NCBI RefSeq assembly: GCF_002027705.1
Contig: NZ_MBTG01000013.1
Coordinates: 141,061 to 205,060 of the forward strand
Reading direction: 5' to 3'
Source of the DNA: Paenibacillus ferrarius
Lineage (GTDB): Bacteria; Bacillota; Bacilli; Paenibacillales; NBRC-103111
Length of the DNA stretch: 64,000 bases
Shown: in pieces, positions 16,799-25,309 of the stretch
Layout of the letters: each line of letters begins with the position of its first letter
How positions within the stretch are numbered: the stretch's first letter is position 1
Notes under the pieces: generated by a model
Databases searched by the model: none
What the model saw: the letters and a program-made list of their open reading frames with translations, nothing else
Told to the model about the DNA's origin: nothing
Program-made: the position numbers and the translations under genes

Positions 16799-17974
16799 AT
16801 GGAAATTTTACTAGCTTCACTCGCCCTTATTTGGGGCAATGTCACGGCCGCTAACCCTGATGCCAATTTTGAACAGCTAGTGCAAGCTTCCTTGAATGCC
16901 AAGAACGCTGTAGCTGTCGTACAGCCTACACCAGGGTCCAGTCCACTTGATCCGCTCAACAAACAGGATCCACAGAAGGATGCTCCCAAAGTCAAAGGCA
17001 TTTACTCAACTGCTCACAGTGCCGGAGGAGCTCGTCTCAACACCCTAGTGAAACTGATGGATGACACCGAATTGAATTCAATGGTCATCGACGTCAAGGA
17101 TGATTGGGGCTACATTACTTGGGAAACAGGCAATGCGGACTTGGATGCCATGGGAACTACACAGAAAATTATTGGCGATATGCCGGGTTTAATGAACACA
17201 CTGAATGAGCATAAGATTTATCCGATTGCCCGTATCGTTGTATTCAAAGATACGATACTTGCCAAGAAGAAACCTGAGTGGTCCTTCGTCAACCCGGACG
17301 GCACGCTTTGGGGCAATGGCAAAAACCCGCCGGATAGCTTCGTTAATCCTTATAACAAGGAAGTTTGGGATTACAATATCGCTGTTGCGAAAGAAGCCAT
17401 CAAAGCTGGGTTTAAAGAGATTCAATTCGACTATGTCCGATTCCCGGAAGGTTTCGAGAAAAGAGCTGACACACTTAAATATACCAAAGATGAGCGCTCT
17501 CGTATCGATGCCGTTGCATCCTTCGTCAAATATGCCAAAGAGCAAATCGAACCTCTAGGGGCTCGCGTTTCCGTTGATATTTTCGGATATGCTGCTTCGG
17601 TTCCCGCTGCTGAGGGGATTGGACAGGATTTTGAGAAAATTTCGCAAAATGTCGACGTCATCGCCCCAATGATTTATCCGAGTCATTACAGCACAGGCTG
17701 GTTCGGCTCCAAGGTGCCGGATGCTGCCCCTTTTGCTACAATCAACGGCGCATCCAAGGATACCAACAAGAAATTGGAAGCCATTGACAAAAAGGGCTGG
17801 AAGCCTATCGTTCGGCCATGGATTCAAGATTTCACGGCTTCCTGGATACCTGGTTACATTAAGTACGGCAAGCATGAAATTGAAGAGCAGATTCGGGCCT
17901 TGAAAGAAAATGGCATTGATGAATATCTGCTATGGAATGCCAATAATAACTATACACCTAATGTGAATTACTAA
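16799..17974 (+). CDS. Putative glycoside hydrolase (DUF4015 family), probably exported
   Basis: A 391-residue protein matching the putative glycoside hydrolase family once called DUF4015 (Pfam PF13200), a TIM-barrel family. Typical stretches are KGIYSTAHSAGG, MVIDVKDDWGYITW, IQFDYVRFPEG and VIAPMIYPSHYS. A short hydrophobic N-terminus (MEILLASLALIWGNVTAA) may be a signal peptide or a truncated one, and about 60 variable residues separate it from the domain. The ATG has GGAGAGG upstream. The true substrate is not known; a cell-wall or polysaccharide target is only a guess. It ends at a strong terminator. Confidence 0.8.
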   Translation: MEILLASLALIWGNVTAANPDANFEQLVQASLNAKNAVAVVQPTPGSSPLDPLNKQDPQKDAPKVKGIYSTAHSAGGARLNTLVKLMDDTELNSMVIDVKDDWGYITWETGNADLDAMGTTQKIIGDMPGLMNTLNEHKIYPIARIVVFKDTILAKKKPEWSFVNPDGTLWGNGKNPPDSFVNPYNKEVWDYNIAVAKEAIKAGFKEIQFDYVRFPEGFEKRADTLKYTKDERSRIDAVASFVKYAKEQIEPLGARVSVDIFGYAASVPAAEGIGQDFEKISQNVDVIAPMIYPSHYSTGWFGSKVPDAAPFATINGASKDTNKKLEAIDKKGWKPIVRPWIQDFTASWIPGYIKYGKHEIEEQIRALKENGIDEYLLWNANNNYTPNVNY

Positions 17975-17987
17975 GCTATGCATACTA

Positions 17988-18020
17988 ACACCCTGAGGGC
18001 AAAAAGCCTTCAGGGTGTTA
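17988..18020 (+). terminator. Intrinsic terminator
   Basis: AACACCCTGA pairs with TCAGGGTGTT with an inner GG/CC pair. The T-run is short (TTATGATTTTAT). Confidence 0.7.
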
Positions 18021-18141
18021 TGATTTTATGGACAAGTTTACATTCCTTTTCGTTTTGATTTATCATAGGGGCAAGCGTTATGTTAATGCAATTGCTTTGC
18101 GTAGAACGGTTACTATCAAACTTACAGGAGTTGAAGCTGAA

Positions 18142-19095
18142 ATGAATATTGTTGCCATCACCGGTATGGATTTGACAGTCATGCAAGAACAAATGCCGCA
18201 AGACTTGAAGGAGCGCTGTCAGTTTCATTGGTTTCAATCCTCAAACGGCGCTGAAGAACACGTCGCTGAAGCGGACGTCATTATTACGGCGGGACGCATC
18301 AATCCAGATCTCATGAAACTGGCTTCCAAGCTGAAATGGATGCAAACCTTATCCGCAGGCGTCGATAAGCTTCCTCTTCAAGAATTGGCAGAACGGGATA
18401 TTCCCCTGACGAATGCACGCGGGGTCCACACGATCCAGATGAGCGAGTTCACATTAAGCTTAATGCTCCAGTGGGTCCGCAAAGCGAACCTGCTTCATGA
18501 GCAAAAGCTAAATAAAATATGGAATCACGAGATCCAAGTTGGCGAATTGCATGGCAAAACACTGGGCATCATCGGCGCAGGTGCCATTGGCGAAGCTGTT
18601 GCTCGCAAGGCCAAAGCCTTCGACATGAAGGTCATCGGGCTTAATCGCTCGGGAGAACCTCAACCATCCTTTGATTCCACCGTCAGTGGCGAGGAAGGTC
18701 TGAACGCACTCCTCTCCCAAAGTGACTTCATCGTTCTTTTGCTGCCAAGCACCGCTAAAACACGCGGATTTATAACGAAAGAACATCTCGCCCTCATGAA
18801 ACCCAGCGCCTTGCTAATCAATTTGGCCCGGGGGGATGTCATTGATGAAGCCGCCTTAATCACGGCACTTCAAGAAGGCAAGTTAGCCGGTGCAGCTCTT
18901 GATGTGTTTGAGCAGGAGCCCCTGCCCGCAGCTTCTCCATTATGGCAGTTGGACAATGTCATCCTCACCCCGCATATTGCCGGAGCTTCTGCTCACTATA
19001 CCGAGCGTGTCTCTACGATCTTCTATCATAATTTGAGAGCATTTCTGGATGGCGGCGAGATGATTAATGTCGTGAATCTGAAAGAAGGCTACTAA
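18142..19095 (+). CDS. D-isomer-specific 2-hydroxyacid dehydrogenase
   Basis: A 317-residue cytoplasmic NAD(P)-dependent oxidoreductase acting on a 2-keto/2-hydroxy acid. The nucleotide-binding motif is GIIGAGAIGEAVA with the second-strand VIGLNR, whose Arg could favour NADP. The catalytic triad is visible as Arg in NLARGDVID, Glu in ALDVFEQEPLP and His in LTPHIAGAS. The ATG at 18142 is chosen because it follows CAGGAG and starts the Rossmann-like fold; the frame is open 38 codons further upstream, through the terminator region. The exact substrate (glyoxylate, hydroxypyruvate or another) is not determined. It is a single gene. Confidence 0.87.
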   Translation: MNIVAITGMDLTVMQEQMPQDLKERCQFHWFQSSNGAEEHVAEADVIITAGRINPDLMKLASKLKWMQTLSAGVDKLPLQELAERDIPLTNARGVHTIQMSEFTLSLMLQWVRKANLLHEQKLNKIWNHEIQVGELHGKTLGIIGAGAIGEAVARKAKAFDMKVIGLNRSGEPQPSFDSTVSGEEGLNALLSQSDFIVLLLPSTAKTRGFITKEHLALMKPSALLINLARGDVIDEAALITALQEGKLAGAALDVFEQEPLPAASPLWQLDNVILTPHIAGASAHYTERVSTIFYHNLRAFLDGGEMINVVNLKEGY

Positions 19096-19101
19096 CTAGC
19101 A

Positions 19102-19147
19102 AAAACACCTTATCCCCAGCTGTATAATAACGGGGATAAGGTGTTTT
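19102..19147. terminator. Bidirectional intrinsic terminator
   Basis: AAAACACCTTATCCCC pairs with GGGGATAAGGTGTTTT. It separates the dehydrogenase gene from the convergent serS. Confidence 0.9.
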
Positions 19148-19148
19148 C

Positions 19149-20429
19149 TCATTGCGCAGGAATCGCCGAAAGCCCTCTCATATAAGGTCTCAGCGCCTTG
19201 GGTATATAGATCGAGCCATCCGCTTGTTGATGATTCTCAAGCAGTGGAATCAGAATTCGCGGAGTAGCGACGGCTGTATTGTTAAGGGTATAGCAATAGC
19301 GCAATTCACCGTTCTGATCGCGGTAACGCAAGCCGCTGCGGCGCGCTTGAAAGTCCAATAAGCTCGACGACGAGTGCGTTTCTCCGTACGCTTGGCGGCT
19401 AGGCATCCAGGTTTCGATGTCAAACTGCTTATAATTTTTTGCTCCCATGTCTCCTGTGCATACGGCAACTACGCGATATGGCAGCTCTAGCAGTTCAAGA
19501 ATATCTTCCGCATTTCGGGTAATTTGGTTTAACAGGAGCTCCGCTGCATCTGGGTCGCTTTCACATAAAATGACCTGCTCTACCTTGGCAAATTGATGAA
19601 CACGGTATAAGCCTCGCACATCTCTTCCCGCCGAACCCGCTTCTTTGCGGAAGCAGTTCGATACCGCTGCTAGCCGAATAGGCCCCTGCGATAGTTCAAC
19701 GATTTCGTTCGCATAATACGAAACCAAAGGACCTTCCGATGTGCCCACCAACCATTTATCATCCGGCAATTCATAGGTCTGATCTTTACCCGCTGGGAAA
19801 AAGGCCGCATTGATCAATGTCTCTTCCCTTACCATCAAGGGAACATCCATCACAGTAAATCCACGATCGGTAAGCAGATCAATCGCAAGCTGCTGAACAG
19901 CTCTGTGCAGGTGAAGACCAAACCCTTTGAGATAATAGTTCCGGCTTCCTGCAACCTTGACGCCCCGTGGAAAATCAAACAAATCGAGATCTTCACCGAT
20001 CTGCATATGATCTCTTGCCTCAAACGCGAACTCGGTCGGCGCGCCAACAACTTTGAGAACGACATTCTCTTGATCCGTAGCGCCAATCGGCGTTTCCGGC
20101 GATGCCAAATTAGGGACTGTGAGCATAAGCCGCTTAAACTGTTCTTCTAGCTTCCCCAACTCTTCTTCATCCAGCAGCAATTGCTGGTTATGCCTCCGAA
20201 CTTCTTCCTTCAACACTTCGGCTTCTTCCGACTTGTTCTGCGCAATCAACTGGGCAATCTGAGCCGAAATCCGATTGCGGTCTGTTCGCTGCTGATCCAC
20301 TTGCTGCAGCAGCAGCCGTTTCTTATCATCTACTTGAAGCAGCTCATCCAGAGGACAATCCACCCTTTTGTTTAAGGCTGCTTCTTTCACTTCTTCCTGA
20401 TGTTTGCGAATCCATTTGATATCCAACAT
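19149..20429 (-). CDS. serS: Seryl-tRNA synthetase, divergent (SerS2-like)
   Basis: A 426-residue class II synthetase that charges tRNA-Ser. The N-terminal coiled-coil arm (about residues 25-105, rich in Glu, Gln and Lys) is present. Motif 2 is FRKEAGSAGRDVRGLYRVHQ, and the C-terminus LLENHQQADGSIYIPKALRP is typical. Several usually fixed stretches differ: the SCSNCTDFQ region reads SSSSLLDFQ, the TAE segment reads TSE, and motif 3 reads LNNTAVATPR. This suggests a second, specialised serS rather than the main copy. The start is ATG at 20429; the longer frame runs into the T-box leader. Expression is controlled by that T-box. Confidence 0.9.
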   Translation of the reverse strand: MLDIKWIRKHQEEVKEAALNKRVDCPLDELLQVDDKKRLLLQQVDQQRTDRNRISAQIAQLIAQNKSEEAEVLKEEVRRHNQQLLLDEEELGKLEEQFKRLMLTVPNLASPETPIGATDQENVVLKVVGAPTEFAFEARDHMQIGEDLDLFDFPRGVKVAGSRNYYLKGFGLHLHRAVQQLAIDLLTDRGFTVMDVPLMVREETLINAAFFPAGKDQTYELPDDKWLVGTSEGPLVSYYANEIVELSQGPIRLAAVSNCFRKEAGSAGRDVRGLYRVHQFAKVEQVILCESDPDAAELLLNQITRNAEDILELLELPYRVVAVCTGDMGAKNYKQFDIETWMPSRQAYGETHSSSSLLDFQARRSGLRYRDQNGELRYCYTLNNTAVATPRILIPLLENHQQADGSIYIPKALRPYMRGLSAIPAQ

Positions 20430-20465
20430 ATAGCCACCGCTTCCTTTTTCGAGTATGAGAAAAAG

Positions 20466-20676
20466 ACAAAAAACGCCCTTGTCCGATTGGGACGAGGAGC
20501 GTTCTGCTCGCGGTGCCACCCAACTTGATGAAGACAAGATCATCTTCATCCGCTTGGTTCCGCGATAACGGGCGGTGCCGGTCTATTTAGAGAATGGCCA
20601 AGCAGTTCGGCCTTTCCGATCACAAACGTCTCCGAGTTGGATGCTCTTCACTGACATAATGTCGATTTATACGTTG
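20466..20676 (-). promoter_or_regulatory. T-box riboswitch leader of serS
   Basis: A tRNA-sensing leader: uncharged tRNA-Ser binding favours an antiterminator and lets serS be transcribed. The conserved T-box GGGTGGCACCGCG is at 20509-20521 (minus strand). An intrinsic terminator follows it (AACGCTCCTCGTCC pairing with GGACAAGGGCGTT, then T-run, about 20469-20503). I could not assign the specifier codon with certainty. Confidence 0.92.
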
Positions 20677-20682
20677 TTCGTT

Positions 20683-20711
20683 ATTATAGTCGAAGTTCAG
20701 TTCCCGGTCAA
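20683..20711 (-). promoter_or_regulatory. Sigma-A promoter of the serS T-box leader
   Basis: TTGACC and TATAAT with a 17-base spacer on the minus strand, seven or so bases before the leader. It starts only about 24 bases after the pfkA stop codon. Confidence 0.85.
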
Positions 20712-20734
20712 TAGACGGATGTCTACGTTTCCGC

Positions 20735-21703
20735 TTATTGGGATAAGCGGCTTGCCAATTCGTACAGTTCCATGTTGAAGGCACGCTTCGTGTTGACAAC
20801 TAGATCAATATCCGTTGCTACAAGCTCTCCTTTAATTACGCCGCATGCTTTGGAGGAGTCGCCTTCTATCAGTCTGCGCACAGCAAAATCACCAAGTCGG
20901 CTAGCTAAAATCCGGTCATTATGCGTTGGCGCTCCGCCACGTTGAATATGGCCAAGCACCGTTACACGCGGCTCAATACCAACAACCTCGTTAATTGTCT
21001 TCGCAATGCCATCGCCCGTACCTGCTCCTTCAGCAACCAGAATGATACTGTGACGTTTGCCGTGTGCGAAGTTATCTTTCATTCGGTTAGCCACTTCATG
21101 AAGATCAACTTCAACTTCTGGAACAATAATCGTTTCTGCGCCGCTGGCTAGTCCAGCATAAAGCGCAATTTCTCCGCAGTGACGTCCCATGACTTCTACG
21201 ACAGATGAGCGTTCATGAGAAGTCATTGTATCACGCAGCTTATTGATCGCATCCACAACGATGCTTACTGCTGTGTCAAAACCGATCGTGAAATCCGTGA
21301 AAGGGATGTCATTGTCAATCGTGCCCGGCAGCCCCATCGTTTTGATTCCTAATTTGCTTAGCTTGTTTGCTCCTTGATAGGAACCGTCTCCACCGATAAC
21401 GACCAACCCGTCAATTCCGCGATTACGCAAGTTCTGGGCAGCGATTTGCTGGCCTTCCGGCGTCAGAAACTCTTTGCAGCGCGCTGTTTGCAGGATAGTA
21501 CCCCCACGTTGAATAATATCGCCTACGCTGCGCAAATCCATTTTGCGAATATCATCGTTAATTAAACCATGATATCCCCGCTGTACGGCATACACTTCAA
21601 GGCCATGGAATAATGCGCTTCTTACAACCGCGCGCACGGCCGCATTCATCCCTTGAGAGTCTCCTCCGCTTGTTAACACTGCTATTGACTTTACTGCTGA
21701 CAT
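20735..21703 (-). CDS. pfkA: ATP-dependent 6-phosphofructokinase
   Basis: A 322-residue cytoplasmic enzyme that phosphorylates fructose 6-phosphate to fructose 1,6-bisphosphate in glycolysis. The motifs GGDSQGMNAAVRAVVR, VVIGGDGSYQGA, the catalytic PGTIDNDIPFTDFT and EVMGRHCGEIAL are clear. The length is like the Geobacillus enzyme (319). The ATG at 21703 follows GAAGGAGG. It is unusual in not sitting with pyk or accDA; instead it follows the YtpB-type gene by 35 bases and is probably the last gene of that operon. A second pfkA elsewhere in the genome is possible. Confidence 0.93.
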   Translation of the reverse strand: MSAVKSIAVLTSGGDSQGMNAAVRAVVRSALFHGLEVYAVQRGYHGLINDDIRKMDLRSVGDIIQRGGTILQTARCKEFLTPEGQQIAAQNLRNRGIDGLVVIGGDGSYQGANKLSKLGIKTMGLPGTIDNDIPFTDFTIGFDTAVSIVVDAINKLRDTMTSHERSSVVEVMGRHCGEIALYAGLASGAETIIVPEVEVDLHEVANRMKDNFAHGKRHSIILVAEGAGTGDGIAKTINEVVGIEPRVTVLGHIQRGGAPTHNDRILASRLGDFAVRRLIEGDSSKACGVIKGELVATDIDLVVNTKRAFNMELYELASRLSQ

Positions 21704-21738
21704 TTCTTTTTCCTCCTTCAAATTCTTCTGCATGACAT

Positions 21739-22818
21739 TCATGATGTTGTGCGGATAAACATGCTATTTAGCCAGAAAAATAACCTTGTTAATGGACTAT
21801 TTTTCATAAGACGCTTCGATACATTCTTCACTTGCTGCTGTCCCTTCACCTTGGGATCAGATAAATACAGCGCAAGCAAACCTTCGATTATCATACGATG
21901 AAATCGCGGATGTTCCAAGAACAAAATTTTACTGCGAGCTTCCTGCACAATAAAAGCAATTCTTTCCACAGTTACATCCATGGATGAATAATACGTGCAA
22001 AAATTCAGATCTCCACCAACAATGTCTTCTTCCTGATCGATGAGATAATCAAGCAGAATGTGCAAGCCGCAAACATAAGGGAAATAAGCCTCTCGAATGG
22101 AATCAACCTGTTTCTCACTCAAATGAGGATCACAAGCTGCAAGAAACAGCATAAACATGCCTAACGTCGAACCCGTAGCAGCCGCAAACTCATTCCATGA
22201 AATTTGTCGATACTGATGCTGGTGTTGATCCCACCACTGGTGCAGCTCCTGCTCACGCTTGTCTTTGCGAATATGCTTGTACACTTGCAAATCGCAGTAT
22301 AGCGCAACAAATTCTCGCACCTGATCAGCAACTTTACCATAGGTCGGCAGGGTTTCTATGCAGGATTGACACTTTTGGACCAAATCCTTTAAATAGTCCC
22401 CATCCTCTTTCTCTTGTCGGTAGGCATAGTAATCATTCAATGGCTTAGCAGGATCTACGGCATCCAGCATCGACTGATGGAGCTGCCGGAAATCCATGGG
22501 GTCCAGTGATGTGCTGCGATCACACAGATTATCCAAATAGTCGCTAATGGTTTGAAAAGCAACTATGAGTGGAATTAGAATGTGACGCATCGACAAGTTA
22601 GCTGCCGCATAGACAGCGCCACCCTGACAATGAAATTGTTTCGTCGCGATACTGGCCAGAGCTTGCGTACGCAGCTCCAAATCCGGAATATTCGTCGCTT
22701 TCGCTTTCCACATAGCAAGCTGCCCGCCGACATCGGGCAAGATGTAGCGATAAACCCTGAGCATCAAACGAAGTGGACCTTGGGGAACCATTGAGCTACT
22801 TTTGTCCAATTGCTTCAA
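21739..22818 (-). CDS. ytpB: Tetraprenyl-beta-curcumene synthase family protein (DUF2600, YtpB)
   Basis: A 359-residue terpene synthase of the YtpB/DUF2600 family. In Bacillus this family converts C35 prenyl diphosphate to tetraprenyl-beta-curcumene for sesquarterpene lipids. The conserved N-terminus (ELRTQALASIATKQFHCQGG), the Asp-rich DYLDNLCDRS and the later DYLIDQEED, which probably bind Mg-diphosphate, are present. The TTG at 22818 is preferred because GGAGGA lies seven bases upstream; an ATG at 22791 is the alternative. It overlaps the end of the upstream gene by 23 bases, so translation is likely coupled. No squalene-hopene cyclase homologue is nearby. Confidence 0.88.
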   Translation of the reverse strand: MKQLDKSSSMVPQGPLRLMLRVYRYILPDVGGQLAMWKAKATNIPDLELRTQALASIATKQFHCQGGAVYAAANLSMRHILIPLIVAFQTISDYLDNLCDRSTSLDPMDFRQLHQSMLDAVDPAKPLNDYYAYRQEKEDGDYLKDLVQKCQSCIETLPTYGKVADQVREFVALYCDLQVYKHIRKDKREQELHQWWDQHQHQYRQISWNEFAAATGSTLGMFMLFLAACDPHLSEKQVDSIREAYFPYVCGLHILLDYLIDQEEDIVGGDLNFCTYYSSMDVTVERIAFIVQEARSKILFLEHPRFHRMIIEGLLALYLSDPKVKGQQQVKNVSKRLMKNSPLTRLFFWLNSMFIRTTS

Positions 22819-23428
22819 GCAGACTTCCTCCACAACTTTGTTCGTAACAATACTGCAGCAGAAGCTGCATCTCATAGCGCTGAATATGCCGTAACCAGCC
22901 ATCGACTATCGGATTCTGAACTAAGGACACCTGCAGCTCAACCACGTCAATGAAAACGCATGGATTCCATACAGGAGAAGTAATCAAAACCTCAAGCTTC
23001 TGACGAAGCGCATCATTGTCTAAATCCGCTAAATCTTTTACGTTTAAATACTCTCTCACACAACCAATTAAGCTTGAAAAAATAGGATGATGACCAACAT
23101 CATTAAACCAATATTTGGCATTGCTATAATCACCCTCCATACGATGCATCAAAGCATGCCAATAGCTGCCTGTCGCATTCGTAATTTCCTGGGCAATATC
23201 ATGCGATTTATCCAAACTCTCATTAAGCAGATAGAGACCGGCTTTGATGGCCATGCCATATGTTTCCTGCTCCGGATTGCCTAACGTAAGCGTGCTTGGT
23301 ACCAGCGCTTCTATGTTCGCATCCATGGCTACATCCCATTCTTCAATCGGATATAAGGCGGGCAGATGCTCCAAGAGCGGCTTCGCAATAGCTTCCAGCC
23401 AAGTGGCTCCCTCATTACTGCTATGCAT
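22796..23428 (-). CDS. Conserved hypothetical protein upstream of ytpB
   Basis: A 210-residue soluble protein with no recognised domain. The stretch YWHALMHRMEGDYSNAKYWF ... VGHHP looks like a conserved core; I recall similar wording in uncharacterised bacterial proteins but cannot name a family. There is no signal peptide. The ATG at 23428 (MHSSNEGATW) is chosen after AGGGAGAG, with GTG or ATG further up as alternatives. It lies between a 104-residue gene and ytpB with overlap or short gaps, so the three form one operon and may share a role. Confidence 0.7.
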   Translation of the reverse strand: MHSSNEGATWLEAIAKPLLEHLPALYPIEEWDVAMDANIEALVPSTLTLGNPEQETYGMAIKAGLYLLNESLDKSHDIAQEITNATGSYWHALMHRMEGDYSNAKYWFNDVGHHPIFSSLIGCVREYLNVKDLADLDNDALRQKLEVLITSPVWNPCVFIDVVELQVSLVQNPIVDGWLRHIQRYEMQLLLQYCYEQSCGGSLLEAIGQK

Positions 23429-23458
23429 GCCAGTCACTCTCCCTTTCATTAACAACCA

Positions 23459-23773
23459 TTAATGGTGGGTCTTCGATTCCAAGTCCTGATTCACACGGAA
23501 CCAAAGGTGAAGATCATTTATGATAGAAGCCAAATCAGCGATTTCGGAATTCAAACGGCATGAAGTTGGAAAATCGTCTTCTCTGTCCAGCTGATTTTGT
23601 TTGTAAATAATCGAAGCTTCCAGCTTCATTATACGGTCAGGGATCGCACCGCGAATTTGTTCCCAGCGCAGCAAAATTTCAACACGCACCTCGGATGGGT
23701 AAGCTTCCCAATCGACATCCAGCACGGGAATCTCAATGCCTAATCTTTCAACATAGTGAAAATAATTACTCAT
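23459..23773 (-). CDS. Hypothetical protein, first gene of the ytpB operon
   Basis: A 104-residue protein, mostly alpha-helical and acidic-to-neutral (MSNYFHYVERLGIEIPVLDV, then helix-rich segments up to NDLHLWFRVNQ). It has no signal peptide, no membrane helix and no recognised family. The ATG has AGGAGGTAA upstream, a strong start. It is followed 30 bases later by the next operon gene and then ytpB and pfkA. Confidence 0.7.
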   Translation of the reverse strand: MSNYFHYVERLGIEIPVLDVDWEAYPSEVRVEILLRWEQIRGAIPDRIMKLEASIIYKQNQLDREDDFPTSCRLNSEIADLASIINDLHLWFRVNQDLESKTHH

Positions 23774-23952
23774 TACTCTGTGTTACCTCCTTGCTGTACA
23801 AACCAGTTGGAACAATTTCAAGAAACATCCTACCTTTAAATGTATCACTTCAAACCCTTGGTTTCCAGTTAAAATTGTATGTCAACCTGATTTCATTTTC
23901 TGGTATACTAAAATAATGTTTTAGACGGGAACTTTAGTTAGGAGAGATTTAG

Positions 23953-25287
23953 ATGATTGCTACGACACGCAAAGAAAACATCTCATGGAAACAGCTCATC
24001 TCCTTTTTTCTACCCCTCGGACTTTCAGCAACATTAGTTACCCTCTCACACGTTATTATTAATAGCACCTTGGCCCGGGCGGATAACTCCGAAATGGTCA
24101 TTGCCAGCTACGCACTTCCCTTAAGTCTGCTGGGTCTTACAGAGAAACCGGTTGTCCTGCTTAGACAAGCTTGTTCCGCCCTCGTTAGAGACCGAATCTC
24201 TTTCCGAGCCATGGCGGCAGTCAGCTCTTATGTATTCGCGTGTATAATTCTTCTTGGTCTTATACTATGCTACACACCTGTCGGAGAATGGGTTTTTCTA
24301 TATTTCTTTGGCGTTGAACGCGAAATGCTAGCTACTACGCTAAGCGTGTACCGAATCCTTATGTATGTGAGCATTTTCTCCGGATTACGCTGTTTATTTC
24401 ATGGCATTATTATTTTTAATATGCGAACCAAATGGCTGACCATCGGGATGTGCGTACGCATACTTGTGATGTATTTATTATCGCTGTACTTTATTACAAC
24501 GAACAACGTATCTAGTGGACGTGTAGGAGCTATTATTTTTCTGGTAGGTATGGTCATTGAAGCTCTTGTAGCGATATGGGAGGGAACCAGTCTGCTGCGC
24601 AAGGTGATTCCAGAGAAGGCGCCTGGTCATCCGATCGAGACCAAAAAACAAATTTTCAGCTTCTATAAGCCGCTCTTATATTCTTCCGTAATTGCCGTTG
24701 TCATCGGACCAGCCATTAATGCGATTTTAGGAAAAACGACGCACATCCATTTGGCGATTTCCGCTTTCGCCATTGCAGGGTCTTTGACCCAGTTAGTGCT
24801 GAGCTTCTTTTCTTACATACATCAAATTGTGCTGAACTTCTATCGCAAAGATGCGAACACTGTGTTTCGTTTCATTCTTTTGCTTAGCTTCATTCCAGGG
24901 ACTCTCATCGCCATTCTGGCCTATACACCTCTTGGCCCTTGGTTTATGACCCATGTGATGGGCGTCAATGCCGAACTGAGGCAAGCTAGTCTTCATGCGA
25001 TGCGTATTTTTATGATCATGACACTTGTATTTCCGTGGCTAGATTATATGAATGGCATTATTATGCTGCGTGGTCAAACAAAAATCATGGTTTTCTCACA
25101 ATCAGCAAATGCTATCATTACGATAATAGCTCTCTTTATTTCCATTCTGCTCGTACCGGGCTGGAATGGCATGATTGGCGCTTTAGCTCAATCTGTAGGC
25201 ACTTTGGCAGAGCTTATTGTTGTGATCTATGTACTCAAACGCACCGCTGAAAACAATCAGCCAAGTCTTTCTACAAAAAATTTGTAA
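23953..25287 (+). CDS. MATE/MOP-type multidrug exporter-like membrane protein
   Basis: A 444-residue integral membrane protein with about twelve helices. It looks like the multi-antimicrobial extrusion (MOP flippase) superfamily, with some resemblance to the ANK-like branch (early ISFFLPLGLSATLVTLSHVI and the internal repeat in the second half near residues 230-260). The substrate is unknown. GGAGAG precedes the ATG. It heads a run of five co-directional genes with short gaps, all membrane transport functions. Confidence 0.75.
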   Translation: MIATTRKENISWKQLISFFLPLGLSATLVTLSHVIINSTLARADNSEMVIASYALPLSLLGLTEKPVVLLRQACSALVRDRISFRAMAAVSSYVFACIILLGLILCYTPVGEWVFLYFFGVEREMLATTLSVYRILMYVSIFSGLRCLFHGIIIFNMRTKWLTIGMCVRILVMYLLSLYFITTNNVSSGRVGAIIFLVGMVIEALVAIWEGTSLLRKVIPEKAPGHPIETKKQIFSFYKPLLYSSVIAVVIGPAINAILGKTTHIHLAISAFAIAGSLTQLVLSFFSYIHQIVLNFYRKDANTVFRFILLLSFIPGTLIAILAYTPLGPWFMTHVMGVNAELRQASLHAMRIFMIMTLVFPWLDYMNGIIMLRGQTKIMVFSQSANAIITIIALFISILLVPGWNGMIGALAQSVGTLAELIVVIYVLKRTAENNQPSLSTKNL

Positions 25288-25309
25288 GGAAATCGAGTGA
25301 TGATCACCT

